Of a stretch of 64,000 nucleotides of DNA, positions 1 to 9,741 are shown one piece after another. The DNA is from Acinetobacter bereziniae LMG 1003 = CIP 70.12 (lineage in GTDB: Bacteria; Pseudomonadota; Gammaproteobacteria; Pseudomonadales; Moraxellaceae). The first letter of the stretch is position 1. Each line of letters starts with the position of its first letter. The stretch is taken from NCBI RefSeq assembly GCF_000368925.1, contig NZ_KB849755.1, forward strand, positions 714,416 to 778,415. The letters run 5' to 3'. The translations under genes and the position numbers were made by a program. Below the pieces are notes generated by a model that worked only from the letters and a program-made list of their open reading frames with translations, was not told where the DNA came from and made no database searches.

Positions 1-1020
1 CCAGTAGCGCTAAAGCCTGATGCTGTTTGGTTTTGACCGTTATAGGTCGTATTTAAACTATTCGCCATTACAGTCGCTTTGGCTTTGGCAATATCCAATG
101 CACCATCGACAAAGGTCAGATCATAGTTTTTATCAACGCCATTGGCTTTATTCGTGTAACTGCCTGCGTCTTTAGCCGTTACGGATGCTGTTACACCTGT
201 CAATACCGAACTATCTTCGCCATTGACCAAACCTATTGCGCTAAAGCCAGTAGCTGTTTGGTTTTGTCCGTTATACACAGTGTTTAGACTATTTGCAGTG
301 ATTGTTGCTTTGGCTTTGGCAATATCTAAAGCCCCATCGACAAAGGTTAGATCGTAGTTTTTATCGACACCATTGGCTTTATTCGTATAACTGCCTGCGT
401 CTTTAGCCGTTACAGATGCTGTCACACCTGTCAATACCGAACTATCTTCACCATTGACCAAACCTGTTGCACTAAAGCCTGATGCTGTTTGGTTTTTGCC
501 GTTATAGGTCGTATTTAAACTATTCGCCGTTACAGTCGCTTTAGCTTTGGCGATATTCAATGATCCATCAATAAAAGTCAGATCATAGTTTTTATCAACA
601 CCATTGGCTTTGTTCGTATAACTGCCTGCGTCTTTAGCCGTTACGGATGCTGTCACACCTGACAATACCGAACTATCTTCACCATTCACCAAACCAGTAG
701 CACTAAAGCCAGCAGCTGTTTGGTTTTTGCCATTATAAACAGTTGATACGCTATTCGCCGTTACAGTCGCTTTGGCTTTGGCGATATTCAATGATCCATC
801 AATAAAAGTCAGATCATAGTTTTTATCGATGCCACTGACTTTATTCGAATAACTGCCTGCATCTTTAGCGGTTACGGATGCTGTGACACCTGTCAATACT
901 GAGCTATCTTCACCATTGACCAAACCTGTTGCAGTAAAGCCTGATGCAGTTTGGTTTTGTCCATTATAGGTCGTATTTAAACTATTTGCCTTTACAATGG
1001 CTTGCGCTTTGTGAATTGTG
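1..1020 (-). repeat. Tandem 231-bp repeats encoding 77-residue MBG-type modules
   Basis: The same landmark (taaagcc) recurs at 11, 242, 473, 704 and 935, always 231 bp apart, so the period is exactly 77 codons and stays in frame. Copies are highly similar at nucleotide level and differ by scattered substitutions (TVTANS / TITANS, TTYNG / TVYNG). The array continues past the left edge. Such arrays can change copy number by recombination while keeping the reading frame. Confidence 0.93.
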
Positions 1021-4000
1021 GCACTTAAACCTATAGGCTGAATAAAAATATAATTTCCAGCATCCAGACCTGTTAAGTTATAGCCTGTTACGATCACAGA
1101 CCTAATTCCTGCATTCTTATCTGTAAATGTTCCTATACCATTACCACTCAATCCAACAAAATCTCCTGCAATTGGATTGATTGAAGCAGTGCCATTTATG
1201 GTTGCATTAGACAAACCATCATAGGTTTTATCTGCAATACTTATTCCATTAATGGTTAAAACTGCAGGCGTTATATTAGCTTTAAGATTTGTCGGCTGTA
1301 GCAATGTGTAATTTAAAGCATCTGTTCCCGACAACGTAAAACCTGAAACAGTGACATTTTTATCATTACCGACATTTTTGTCAGAAAATAATCCAATTCC
1401 AGTTCCAGACAACGAAATAGAATCACCCGATATTCCACCTACAATACTTGCATTTCCTGTTAATGACGCAGATTTTGATGCGTTATAAACTTTGTTTACT
1501 GCACTTAAACCACCGACATTTAAACTCTTTGTTGTTATTGTCAGTGTTCCTGATCCACCATTGTCTTTATATATAACATCATTACCAAATTGTGTTGTAT
1601 TTGCCCCTGTAGGAACGCCACTGATCAAGATTGAACCATCATTTAAACTATAAACACCTGCATTTTTACCGGTTGTTTTATAATTTAGTCCTGAAACTAG
1701 CGTTCCTGAAGCAATCACCCCATCATAAGTTTTGTTAGCAAAATTAGCGACGACTTCTGTGACCAAAGGTTTTAGGAAATGACGTAGTAAGGGAGCAGAT
1801 CTACCTTCATAAATACGCCAAATTTTACCAGTGCCTCCGGCATCATCAATATCCCAATCTGCAAAAGTTGAAATTTGTTGAAGTTCTGCTGTGGTTTTTC
1901 CTACACCACCAGCACTGCTTGTTCTTCCAGAAGTACTGGTGTTCCAGAAACTATTTGTGGTTATACCATTACCGCCACCAACAAGACCACCAACATACTG
2001 ATTTCCAATGACATTACCTGAAGAATAAGTCTTATCAACATTTCCTCCATTAAAACCAACTAATCCACCAACATATTGATTTCCAATCACTGTGCCTGTG
2101 GCATAAGAATTATTGACTGGTCCCGAAGTTCCTCCAACTAATCCACCAACATAATTATTTCCTGTCACTGGACCTGTTGCAAAAGAAGAACTGATTAGCC
2201 CATCGCTATAACCAACCAGACCGCCAATATAGTTATTATTTGAATATTTCCCTTTTACAGTCACATTGGCATATGAGTTTAAAATATTGCCATAATTAAA
2301 ATTCCAGCCAACCAATCCACCATACTGTTCAGTATTTCCTGTGACCAGCCCTGTATTGACATAGGCATTATTAATTGTGCCCAGATTAAGCCCAACCAAA
2401 CCACCAGTTTTTCCATAACCCGAAATACCAATATTAGTCAGCCCAACATTTTGTATCAGTGCATCCTGATGCGTAATCGCAAACAAGCCGATCCCCTGAT
2501 ACATAGATTCAATACTGAGCCCATCAATCGCATGACCTAATCCATCAAAACGTCCCCGAAAAGACTGTTGTGATAGATCCATTGGGCTTAAATTTGCATT
2601 ATAAAAGCCAATTGGGTCGAAACCTGTATAACCATTCCATAGCTCCGAACTGCTGGCATCTATGTCTGCACCCAACACATAATTACCACTTAGGTTACCG
2701 TTAATGCCTTGTAAATCTTGACTTGTAGTTGAACCTTGTGCGCCCAAAGCCGTAATGACTTGATAGTTAATCGTGGCTGCCGTTCCTTTTTGGGTACTAA
2801 AGTTCTGCCCTGCCTTTAAGTTTATTTTTGCGCCATTATTAATATAATAATTTGCGCTGGTATTGGCTGTATTTTGCCCATAAATCAAATTAAGTTTGCC
2901 ACTATTATTGGTCGCTGTAATGTTGGCATTAATATTAATGTTATTTTGTGCATTTAAAGTCAGGCTAGTCGCACTCCCCCAAGTCACATCAGCATTAACA
3001 TTGATATCACCCTTTTGATTACCCGTAGTGCTGGTTAGTAATATGACATTACTGGTTGCAAGACTGCTTGCTAAAGTGGTTGCACCAATGCCACTACTAC
3101 TTGCTGATGCATTACCCGAATTAATACTGAAATCTGTAGGGTCGATTAACCAATTTCCTGTTTTTCCACTGTCTGATCGAGTGGACACAGCCGTAGTTTG
3201 ATCGATCTTAACATCAGCTGCCGAGGTTTCAATAAATCCACCATCCTGACCATTTTTTCCTTCAGCTTTCAGTACACCGCTCACAGTGGTTGTGCCAGTT
3301 TGCATATCACCCAGTAGAATAATTTCGCCTTTGGCATTTTGACTTAATCGGTTGGCTTCGATAATGCCTGAATGATTCACAACGGCTTTACTTAAACTGT
3401 CTTTGGCTTTTGCAGTTAAATAGACTGCGCCATTATCAGCAAAAATTGCTCCTCCATTGTCCACCAAACCTTTAAGTACTCCTTGATCCACTTGGTACTG
3501 GGTCAGTGAACCATCTTGTAAAGCAAGCGTGACTTGACTAGCGGATGATAAGTGCGTAGTCCCATTCGGTGTGGTAATAGAACCTGTATTTTTAACATTC
3601 GGCGCAATCAGTGCGACTGTTCCACCTTGTGAAGTTTGAATAGCGCCATAATTTTCTATACTTGCATGACTATTGGCATCACCTTTTAAAGTGAATTGAC
3701 CATTTTGAATATCATGGTCCGTGAGTGCTAACGTTGAAGCAACCAATCCCCCAACATTCACTTGAGCGGTTTTAGAGAAAACCACACCATTAGGATTGAG
3801 TAGAAACACCTGACCATTGGCATTTAAACGCCCCATGATTTGCGAAGCATTACTGTCTAATACATGGTTAATTGCGACTGAAGATGCATTATTTTGGTTA
3901 AAATTGACTGTCGCATTTTGACCAATGTTAAAGCTGTTCCAATTGGTGCTCAGTGTTTGACTACTTTGATTAATATTCAGGGTATGCCCATTTTGAGAAA

Positions 4001-4247
4001 TCGTTGCCGAACCAGAATTAATTTGAGCGCCTGTCGGTAACTCGATATTTGAAATCGCAGCCTGTACAGATAAAGGCAACAGTGCTAATCCAAATAAAAT
4101 CAAAGCGGATACTTTTTCAACAATCCCCATTGTCTTATTTTGATCAGTGACTGTACTTTGTGAAGGACGATGATTCTTGGCAAGTTCTGAAACGGCTTGC
4201 CAACATCCAAGTTGTGCATTCCAGATGACTTTGTAAATTTTATTCAT
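1..4247 (-). CDS. Two-partner-secretion filamentous adhesin (FHA/HMW-like, TpsA), C-terminus beyond window
   Basis: Large exported adhesin, open at the left edge; 1415 codons are visible. Read from the ATG at 4247, residues 1-24 form an extended signal peptide region (starts MNKIYKVIWN, with W9, C15 and W16), followed by a hydrophobic stretch at about 47-60 and a likely cleavage after VQA (about 63). Next come a TPS/haemagglutination-activity domain with the LNPNGVVF motif, a repeat-poor beta-helix region, several GLUG-type motifs (GGLVG, about 1960-2440), two or three YDG-like units, and at least four near-identical 77-residue MBG-type repeats (about 1-1020). By family knowledge the protein is secreted through an outer-membrane TpsB pore; no such gene lies in the window, so it may be outside. 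Reading frame is open throughout. Probably involved in adhesion or biofilm; the ligand is unknown. Confidence 0.9.
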   Translation of the reverse strand, partial: MNKIYKVIWNAQLGCWQAVSELAKNHRPSQSTVTDQNKTMGIVEKVSALILFGLALLPLSVQAAISNIELPTGAQINSGSATISQNGHTLNINQSSQTLSTNWNSFNIGQNATVNFNQNNASSVAINHVLDSNASQIMGRLNANGQVFLLNPNGVVFSKTAQVNVGGLVASTLALTDHDIQNGQFTLKGDANSHASIENYGAIQTSQGGTVALIAPNVKNTGSITTPNGTTHLSSASQVTLALQDGSLTQYQVDQGVLKGLVDNGGAIFADNGAVYLTAKAKDSLSKAVVNHSGIIEANRLSQNAKGEIILLGDMQTGTTTVSGVLKAEGKNGQDGGFIETSAADVKIDQTTAVSTRSDSGKTGNWLIDPTDFSINSGNASASSSGIGATTLASSLATSNVILLTSTTGNQKGDINVNADVTWGSATSLTLNAQNNININANITATNNSGKLNLIYGQNTANTSANYYINNGAKINLKAGQNFSTQKGTAATINYQVITALGAQGSTTSQDLQGINGNLSGNYVLGADIDASSSELWNGYTGFDPIGFYNANLSPMDLSQQSFRGRFDGLGHAIDGLSIESMYQGIGLFAITHQDALIQNVGLTNIGISGYGKTGGLVGLNLGTINNAYVNTGLVTGNTEQYGGLVGWNFNYGNILNSYANVTVKGKYSNNNYIGGLVGYSDGLISSSFATGPVTGNNYVGGLVGGTSGPVNNSYATGTVIGNQYVGGLVGFNGGNVDKTYSSGNVIGNQYVGGLVGGGNGITTNSFWNTSTSGRTSSAGGVGKTTAELQQISTFADWDIDDAGGTGKIWRIYEGRSAPLLRHFLKPLVTEVVANFANKTYDGVIASGTLVSGLNYKTTGKNAGVYSLNDGSILISGVPTGANTTQFGNDVIYKDNGGSGTLTITTKSLNVGGLSAVNKVYNASKSASLTGNASIVGGISGDSISLSGTGIGLFSDKNVGNDKNVTVSGFTLSGTDALNYTLLQPTNLKANITPAVLTINGISIADKTYDGLSNATINGTASINPIAGDFVGLSGNGIGTFTDKNAGIRSVIVTGYNLTGLDAGNYIFIQPIGLSATIHKAQAIVKANSLNTTYNGQNQTASGFTATGLVNGEDSSVLTGVTASVTAKDAGSYSNKVSGIDKNYDLTFIDGSLNIAKAKATVTANSVSTVYNGKNQTAAGFSATGLVNGEDSSVLSGVTASVTAKDAGSYTNKANGVDKNYDLTFIDGSLNIAKAKATVTANSLNTTYNGKNQTASGFSATGLVNGEDSSVLTGVTASVTAKDAGSYTNKANGVDKNYDLTFVDGALDIAKAKATITANSLNTVYNGQNQTATGFSAIGLVNGEDSSVLTGVTASVTAKDAGSYTNKANGVDKNYDLTFVDGALDIAKAKATVMANSLNTTYNGQNQTASGFSAT

Positions 4248-4385
4248 GATATGCCCAAATGTAATAGATTAAATATTAACCATCTAAACATAACTTTACA
4301 TAACTAGATATACCTGAAATCAGTGATTTTTAAAGATTTTTTAATAAAAACTACATAGTTTATTTAAATAAATTTACACAAAATA

Positions 4386-4427
4386 AGACTTAATTTACTG
4401 TAAAATCACAATACATAAATTAAGTCT
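4386..4427 (-). terminator. Inverted repeat downstream of the helicase gene, possible terminator
   Basis: Perfect 11-bp arms (AGACTTAATTT, 4386-4396 and 4417-4427) with a 20-nt loop lie 35 bp past the helicase stop codon. On the minus strand the second arm is followed by TTATTTTG. The stem is AT-rich and the loop long, so termination is plausible but not certain. It sits in the 214-bp gap that also holds the adhesin promoter. Confidence 0.45.
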
Positions 4428-4461
4428 CGTTTTTATAAAAATCACAATAAAAATATTTATT

Positions 4462-7400
4462 CTATGAAGTTTGCTGAGTTAAATTGACACATTCAATTAA
4501 TTGATTGTGTAATTTTTCTAGATTTGCTTTTGGATCAAGCCACCATTCCACTGTCCACAATTGAATCACAGTCCAACCGAGCCCGATTAATACAGAAGGA
4601 CGTAATTGATCTCGATCTCGTGCAGTTGCAGCTTTGGCATAATCATCCCCGTCTACCAAAATACCTGTTAAATACTGACCAGCAACATAAGGGTTTTGGA
4701 TAGCAATATCTATACGGCTATCTCCGCTGCCTACTGCCAAGTCAACTTTCCAACCTAAATGCTCTAATTGAGCTTTTAAATACAGCATGAGTTCATCTTT
4801 AGCCTTTTCTTTTTCAAGTGTTTGCGAGTAATACGCCATTTGCCCAGTTTGTGCAAAACTCAAGAAATCTTTTAAATCTCGCACCCCCTCACTATTGGTT
4901 CGAGACAAATCAATCTGGTCTGGACGCAGTGTTGAGAAAACATGTAGTCCTTGACGTGCACGTGTAATCGCAACATTTAAACGGCGTTGTCCGCCTTGAC
5001 GATTCAATGCACCAAAATTCATCAGTAATTTACCCAGTTGATCGGGCGCATAAGTGATGGAGAAGATAATAATATCTCGTTCATCACCTTGAACATTTTC
5101 CAAATTTTTCACAAATAATGGCTCAAAGCCATCTCGGCTAAGTTGCTCTAATTCAGGACGTTGCGCCAATTCGTTATCAAGCAAATCTTCAATTAGTTTT
5201 TGTTGAGTAATATTGAATGTCACCACACCAAGCGTTTGTTTAATCTCTGCAGTCAGTTGCTTCGTTAAATGTTGTAGAATAAACTGTACGATTGCCTGAG
5301 CCTCAGCTTTGTTGGTTCGTGTATCACCCTTGTCATATACACCTTCAACAGCGTGCAATTGAATTGCCTTATCTTTTGCAACAGGTGCAGGAAATGTCAG
5401 CAACTCACCTTTATAATATTTTTGATTACTAAACTGAATTAGGCTTTCATATCGACTACGATAATGCCAATTCAATACCAGTTCTGGTAATTGTGCAGCT
5501 AAACACTCATCTAAAATACTTTCCAAATCTTCGGTAACGTCTTCATCGACTTCTTCGGTATCTCCTTTTCCAAAGAAACTGGTGGGCGGCATTTGTTTAT
5601 TGTCACCAACAACAATCGATTGTTCTCCTCGTGCAAGTGCACCAATGGCATCCCAAACAGGGATTTGCGAAGCCTCATCAAAAATCACCACATCAAATTT
5701 AGACTCAGGATCAAGATATTGGGCAACCGACAATGGACTCATTAACATACATGGCTTGAGTCCAGTAATCACATCTGGAATCTGTTTGATGAGTTCTCGT
5801 ACTGGAATATGTCGACGCTTTTTGCCCAACTCTTTGTTGAGTAATGCCCATTGCTTTTTAAACTCATCAGGGTTCTCAAAAATTTTATGCAAACGTCGGG
5901 TAATTTCCTCACTGGCAAATTGTTGATGTTCACGATCCTGTTGTGAAAATTTAAGAATTTTTTGTTGATGTAATTCACCATTAAATTGGTTGAGTTCAGG
6001 ATGTTTACTAAACTGTTGAACAATCCATTGACGTGCAAGATTGATATCCACCAATAACGCCACATGATCTTGGACTAATTTTGCATCAAAAGACGAAGAG
6101 GTTTGAGCTAAGCAATGTTGTTCTAAGTATGCGCTAAAACGAGCCAAACCTTGTTGTTGAAGTTGTGTTTTTAAACCTTGCCAATTTAACCAATGACGCC
6201 ATTCATTGATCATATGTTGCAAGTTTTGTTGACGTAACAGTAATTCTGTAAATAAAATTTGAGGATATGCGGTTAAATTTTCTGTCTGAATTTGCTGATC
6301 TGGCAATAACAGTGCATAGCATTGCTGTAATTCTTCAATATGTTGTTCAGCTTCAAAGTGCTTCTGTTGACTTGCGAAATCCAATGCTTGTAATAATACC
6401 ACTGGGCTTGAAATACGATCTGCAAGTTGGTTTTTGAATTGTGTCCAAGCCTGTGCCATATTTTCAAACTGTGCCCAATCTGTTTTTTCACCTTGCCAAT
6501 ATGTCTGCAGTTTTGCGCCTAAACTATTTTCAAGCGCTTTAAACTGTTGCTGATGATTTTGAATATTGATCAACAGTGGCAAATCATTTTCTACCACCAT
6601 AGCAGAAGGGCGCTGTTTATCAGTGTGATAACTACGCATCAAGTTTCTTAACTGATACTTACCAAACCAAGACCATGGCCAAAACTTAGCAGAAGCTTCT
6701 CGCCATTTAAAATCTATCTGTTTTAATTCAGCTTGGTAAATCGATAAATCATATTTAAAAATTAAACGTGTCTGGCTTTGTACGATTTCTGTTGTTACCG
6801 CTTTGGCTTCAGAAATTTGACGTATGTCTAAACCATCAATAATTTTCAGCAGTTTCAAATCATATTGTTGACTGAATGCAAATATTTTTTGGTAGATCTC
6901 TAGATCAGCTTGAAGCTGCTGTAAATTTTCTGCTTGTTTGAATTGGCAAGCATCTTGCCAAACATGTAACGAACGATGTATTTGAGGAATTAATTCTGCT
7001 ATACGTTGTTGGTTGTGCTGATACTGATCTTGCCACAACAGATTCCAGAAATTCGGAGAACTCCCTTCAGCAAATCCATTCAGAGTATCTCGTGCGTTGC
7101 TCGAAATTTGCTGATACTGCAACCATGCTTTGACAGCCAAATCTTTTAAGTGTGAACGTGCTTGATGGGTCAATTGTTGAATATTGAGATCAAAACGCAA
7201 TGTTTCGATCTCTCTATGTAACAACTCTTCACTCATGGCATCAAATAAACTCCATCCTATTGAATGTTGTTGATGCAAAATCTGCACATGCTGATTGAGC
7301 ACATCACGGCTTTCGACCAAATGCTGTGAAAGTACTTGCCACTCTTGTTGGGTTTCTTTTTGGGTGATTGCGTAAGGATTATTGTTATTTTCTGCACGTT

Positions 7401-9327
7401 CACGAAGCTGATCAAGCACTTCTATTTTTTGTGCTTTGGCAGAATGAAGCTGTAAACACAGATGTCCTAATCCAATTTGATTCAGTCGTCGATACACCAC
7501 ATCCAATGCTGCCATCTTTTCAGAGACAAATAGTACGGATTTACCATCTGCCAAGCATTGCGCTACCATATTGGTAATGGTTTGTGACTTTCCTGTTCCT
7601 GGCGGCCCAGAAAGTACAAATGTTCGCCCTAAAGCCGCAGACATTACGGCTGCAAGCTGTGAAGAATCCGATGACAATGGTGTAAATAGCTGCTTGGGTT
7701 GATATTTTTGATCAAGTTCAGCGGGATGTGGAAAAGCATCTTGTTTTTTAAATGGCTCGCGTGGCGTTTCAATCAAATGATGAACCACAGCTTGTTCTTT
7801 TAACTGCTGTATACGTAAAGAAAGATCTCGCCACATTAAGTATTTTGAAAATGAAAACTGACCAATCGCGGCTTCAGTAGTCACCTCCCAGCCTCGCATA
7901 TTGACCACAGCTCGGCGAACAATTTGCAAGACGGCATTAACATCTACCCCTGATCCATCTGTCGGTAGCGGGTCCAATCCACTGATTTCAATTTCAAAGT
8001 CCTGTCTTAACAATTGCAACAGGGTTGAATTAAAACGCGGCTCATCATCATACATCCATAAACGATAACCAGACTTTGCCGACTCTCGTGTCATCCGTAC
8101 AGGAATTAACAAAAGTGGTGCTTTAAACGTTTTCTGAGCTTTCTCTGACTCTTTCCACTCTAGAAAACCAACTGCCAAGAATAAAGTATTTGCCCCACCT
8201 TCTTCCAAAGCTGTGCGTGAGGCGCGATATACTTCCACCAAACGCTTATTTAAGGTGTCGCTGTCTAAGCCACTAAATAGCAATTGGCGATGTAGGTTTT
8301 CATCAATATAGTTTTGGACGTGTTGGGCTTCATTTTCACGAGTGACTTCTTTAAGAGAAATATAATCCACACTTTGAAAGAAAAACCCTTTATTCTCAGC
8401 CAAAGCATCTTCTAAAGAAGCTAAAGTTTTCTCAGAACACTGTAAGGGAATACTTAAACGGTTATCTTTAAAATTTAATAACTTATTTCTTAAACTTAAA
8501 TCCAGTAAACGTCTTAACCATCGCTGAACACGCGTTGCAACATTTTCATTTGCATCCATAACCGCATATTCAGGTAAAGAAGCTGCTGTCCATGTCATCT
8601 CATCCTGATCTAAATTTTGCACGACATCCAGCTGTGTTGAAATAGGACGTACACCACGTAAACGACTTTGCCGAATATCCACAGCAACATAAAACTGTTC
8701 GATTTTTTCAGCATCATGTAAATATTGTTGTGCTGAAGTTATGGCTTGTTTCAAACTTGCTTGTGATGTTAATAAGGTGGTTTCAATAAAAGTAATTGCA
8801 CCAAGCTCCATATACTTACGCAAGTTTTGAAGATCATCAATTAAAACATCAACAACAGGGGTTTCATGTAACCATACCCCGATAAAACTGTGACCTTGGG
8901 CAATCATCACGATGGGATCAAGCCCAATTTGCTCAATCAAAGAGCTCATCAACATGGTGCTATCCAAACAACATGCCATTTTTTCATCTAAAATTTGTTT
9001 GGCAAAACGAATACGCTGCCCATGTTGGATATAACTTGCAGGATTCACAATATAATGTAAATTCTGTTCATTTAATGCCTGCCAAATTGCATTCAGCTGA
9101 TTTAAAACTTGTTCAGGGCTTTTATCCGAGTAACCATTTAGACTGCCTAAATTCTTTTGCACTAAGTATTCGCTAGCACGTTTAAGAATAGGTGCTAAAG
9201 AAGCTGCATTTGGTTGTGAGAAACAGGCTAAAAGTTCAAGTGGCTGTTTTTCTCCACCCCATGTATCAACTGTAAGCACTTCAATATCTTGCTGTTTCAC
9301 TGCTAACAGCTGATCATCTGAATCCAA
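4462..9327 (-). CDS. Giant SF1 helicase-nuclease (DUF4011 / AAA_11-AAA_12 / MTES_1575-type REase)
   Basis: 1621-residue ORF when begun at the TTG at 9327, but the coding frame clearly extends upstream (see 9328-9633). Residues about 90-155 look like a transglutaminase-type fold (ACCLDST, then GHSFIGVWL). A DUF4011 segment follows at about 265-480 (LRRLLDLSLRNKLLNF). Walker A is GPPGTGKS at 574-581, and Walker B is DVVIFDEASQIP in the second RecA half after a long coiled insertion. SF1 C-terminal motifs (NWHYRSR, VQGDERDIIIFS, LNVAITRAR) come next. The C-terminal 120 residues carry a Vsr/PD-(D/E)XK-like nuclease with D..VGSGDSRIDIAI. By family knowledge such large helicase-nuclease proteins are often linked to anti-phage or mobile-element defence; that role is inference here. 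It stands alone between two surface-protein genes. Confidence 0.85.
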   Translation of the reverse strand: MDSDDQLLAVKQQDIEVLTVDTWGGEKQPLELLACFSQPNAASLAPILKRASEYLVQKNLGSLNGYSDKSPEQVLNQLNAIWQALNEQNLHYIVNPASYIQHGQRIRFAKQILDEKMACCLDSTMLMSSLIEQIGLDPIVMIAQGHSFIGVWLHETPVVDVLIDDLQNLRKYMELGAITFIETTLLTSQASLKQAITSAQQYLHDAEKIEQFYVAVDIRQSRLRGVRPISTQLDVVQNLDQDEMTWTAASLPEYAVMDANENVATRVQRWLRRLLDLSLRNKLLNFKDNRLSIPLQCSEKTLASLEDALAENKGFFFQSVDYISLKEVTRENEAQHVQNYIDENLHRQLLFSGLDSDTLNKRLVEVYRASRTALEEGGANTLFLAVGFLEWKESEKAQKTFKAPLLLIPVRMTRESAKSGYRLWMYDDEPRFNSTLLQLLRQDFEIEISGLDPLPTDGSGVDVNAVLQIVRRAVVNMRGWEVTTEAAIGQFSFSKYLMWRDLSLRIQQLKEQAVVHHLIETPREPFKKQDAFPHPAELDQKYQPKQLFTPLSSDSSQLAAVMSAALGRTFVLSGPPGTGKSQTITNMVAQCLADGKSVLFVSEKMAALDVVYRRLNQIGLGHLCLQLHSAKAQKIEVLDQLRERAENNNNPYAITQKETQQEWQVLSQHLVESRDVLNQHVQILHQQHSIGWSLFDAMSEELLHREIETLRFDLNIQQLTHQARSHLKDLAVKAWLQYQQISSNARDTLNGFAEGSSPNFWNLLWQDQYQHNQQRIAELIPQIHRSLHVWQDACQFKQAENLQQLQADLEIYQKIFAFSQQYDLKLLKIIDGLDIRQISEAKAVTTEIVQSQTRLIFKYDLSIYQAELKQIDFKWREASAKFWPWSWFGKYQLRNLMRSYHTDKQRPSAMVVENDLPLLINIQNHQQQFKALENSLGAKLQTYWQGEKTDWAQFENMAQAWTQFKNQLADRISSPVVLLQALDFASQQKHFEAEQHIEELQQCYALLLPDQQIQTENLTAYPQILFTELLLRQQNLQHMINEWRHWLNWQGLKTQLQQQGLARFSAYLEQHCLAQTSSSFDAKLVQDHVALLVDINLARQWIVQQFSKHPELNQFNGELHQQKILKFSQQDREHQQFASEEITRRLHKIFENPDEFKKQWALLNKELGKKRRHIPVRELIKQIPDVITGLKPCMLMSPLSVAQYLDPESKFDVVIFDEASQIPVWDAIGALARGEQSIVVGDNKQMPPTSFFGKGDTEEVDEDVTEDLESILDECLAAQLPELVLNWHYRSRYESLIQFSNQKYYKGELLTFPAPVAKDKAIQLHAVEGVYDKGDTRTNKAEAQAIVQFILQHLTKQLTAEIKQTLGVVTFNITQQKLIEDLLDNELAQRPELEQLSRDGFEPLFVKNLENVQGDERDIIIFSITYAPDQLGKLLMNFGALNRQGGQRRLNVAITRARQGLHVFSTLRPDQIDLSRTNSEGVRDLKDFLSFAQTGQMAYYSQTLEKEKAKDELMLYLKAQLEHLGWKVDLAVGSGDSRIDIAIQNPYVAGQYLTGILVDGDDYAKAATARDRDQLRPSVLIGLGWTVIQLWTVEWWLDPKANLEKLHNQLIECVNLTQQTS

Positions 9328-9633
9328 CCATTTTAAATTTAAATAACCTTTTATATTTTCATTCAGATGAAGTAAAAAATTGAGATCAAAATTAAGTTTA
9401 GGATTACTGAGATAGATGTTTTGATCTTTATCACTTTTACCGATTCGAATCTCAGTGGGTTGAAAAAATGCAGGATGAGATTCAATAATAAGCTTACTTT
9501 CAGAAAGCTGCTTACTTCCAGTTAAAGAAATATGACGAATTAAAGGAATTGCGTTTTGCTGAAAAGTAAAATTTAAGCTTGAAGTCGCATCGAGAGAAAT
9601 TTGAAATTGATCTTATTCCACAACATCTGACAT
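9328..9633 (-). other. In-frame 5' coding segment of the helicase gene with a premature TAA at codon 7
   Basis: Upstream of 9327 the same frame is open and protein-like for about 95 codons (FQISLDATSSLNF, later IRIGKSDKDQN, LNFLLHLNENIKGYLNLKW) up to a TAA at 9613-9615. Six codons before the TAA lies an ATG (9633) in the same frame with AGGAT upstream. The simplest reading is a 1723-codon gene starting at 9633 in which codon 7 (perhaps CAA) became TAA. Whether the rest is still translated from an internal start such as the TTG at 9327, which has no good ribosome binding site, cannot be told from sequence. Confidence 0.75.
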
Positions 9634-9703
9634 GAAAATTGTAATCCTAGAATTTTTTTGATTATGAACTTAGTGCCTTACTCTATACTAAATCTATCTC
9701 AAT

Positions 9704-9724
9704 AAAAAAGCACCCGTAGGTGCT
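9704..9724 (-). terminator. Rho-independent terminator of the Bap-like gene
   Basis: AGCACC-CGTA-GGTGCT hairpin with an A run at 9704-9708, which is a U tract on the minus strand. It lies 18 bp past the stop of the Ig-repeat gene. Confidence 0.85.
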
Positions 9725-9741
9725 TGTTGTGTATATTTCAA

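Noticed and set aside
1..1020. Regular 231-bp repeats considered as a CRISPR array
   Set aside because: Units are 231 bp without spacers, in frame, and encode MBG-type protein modules.
5582..5926. Plus-strand frame inside the helicase gene
   Set aside because: Antisense shadow of the helicase coding sequence.
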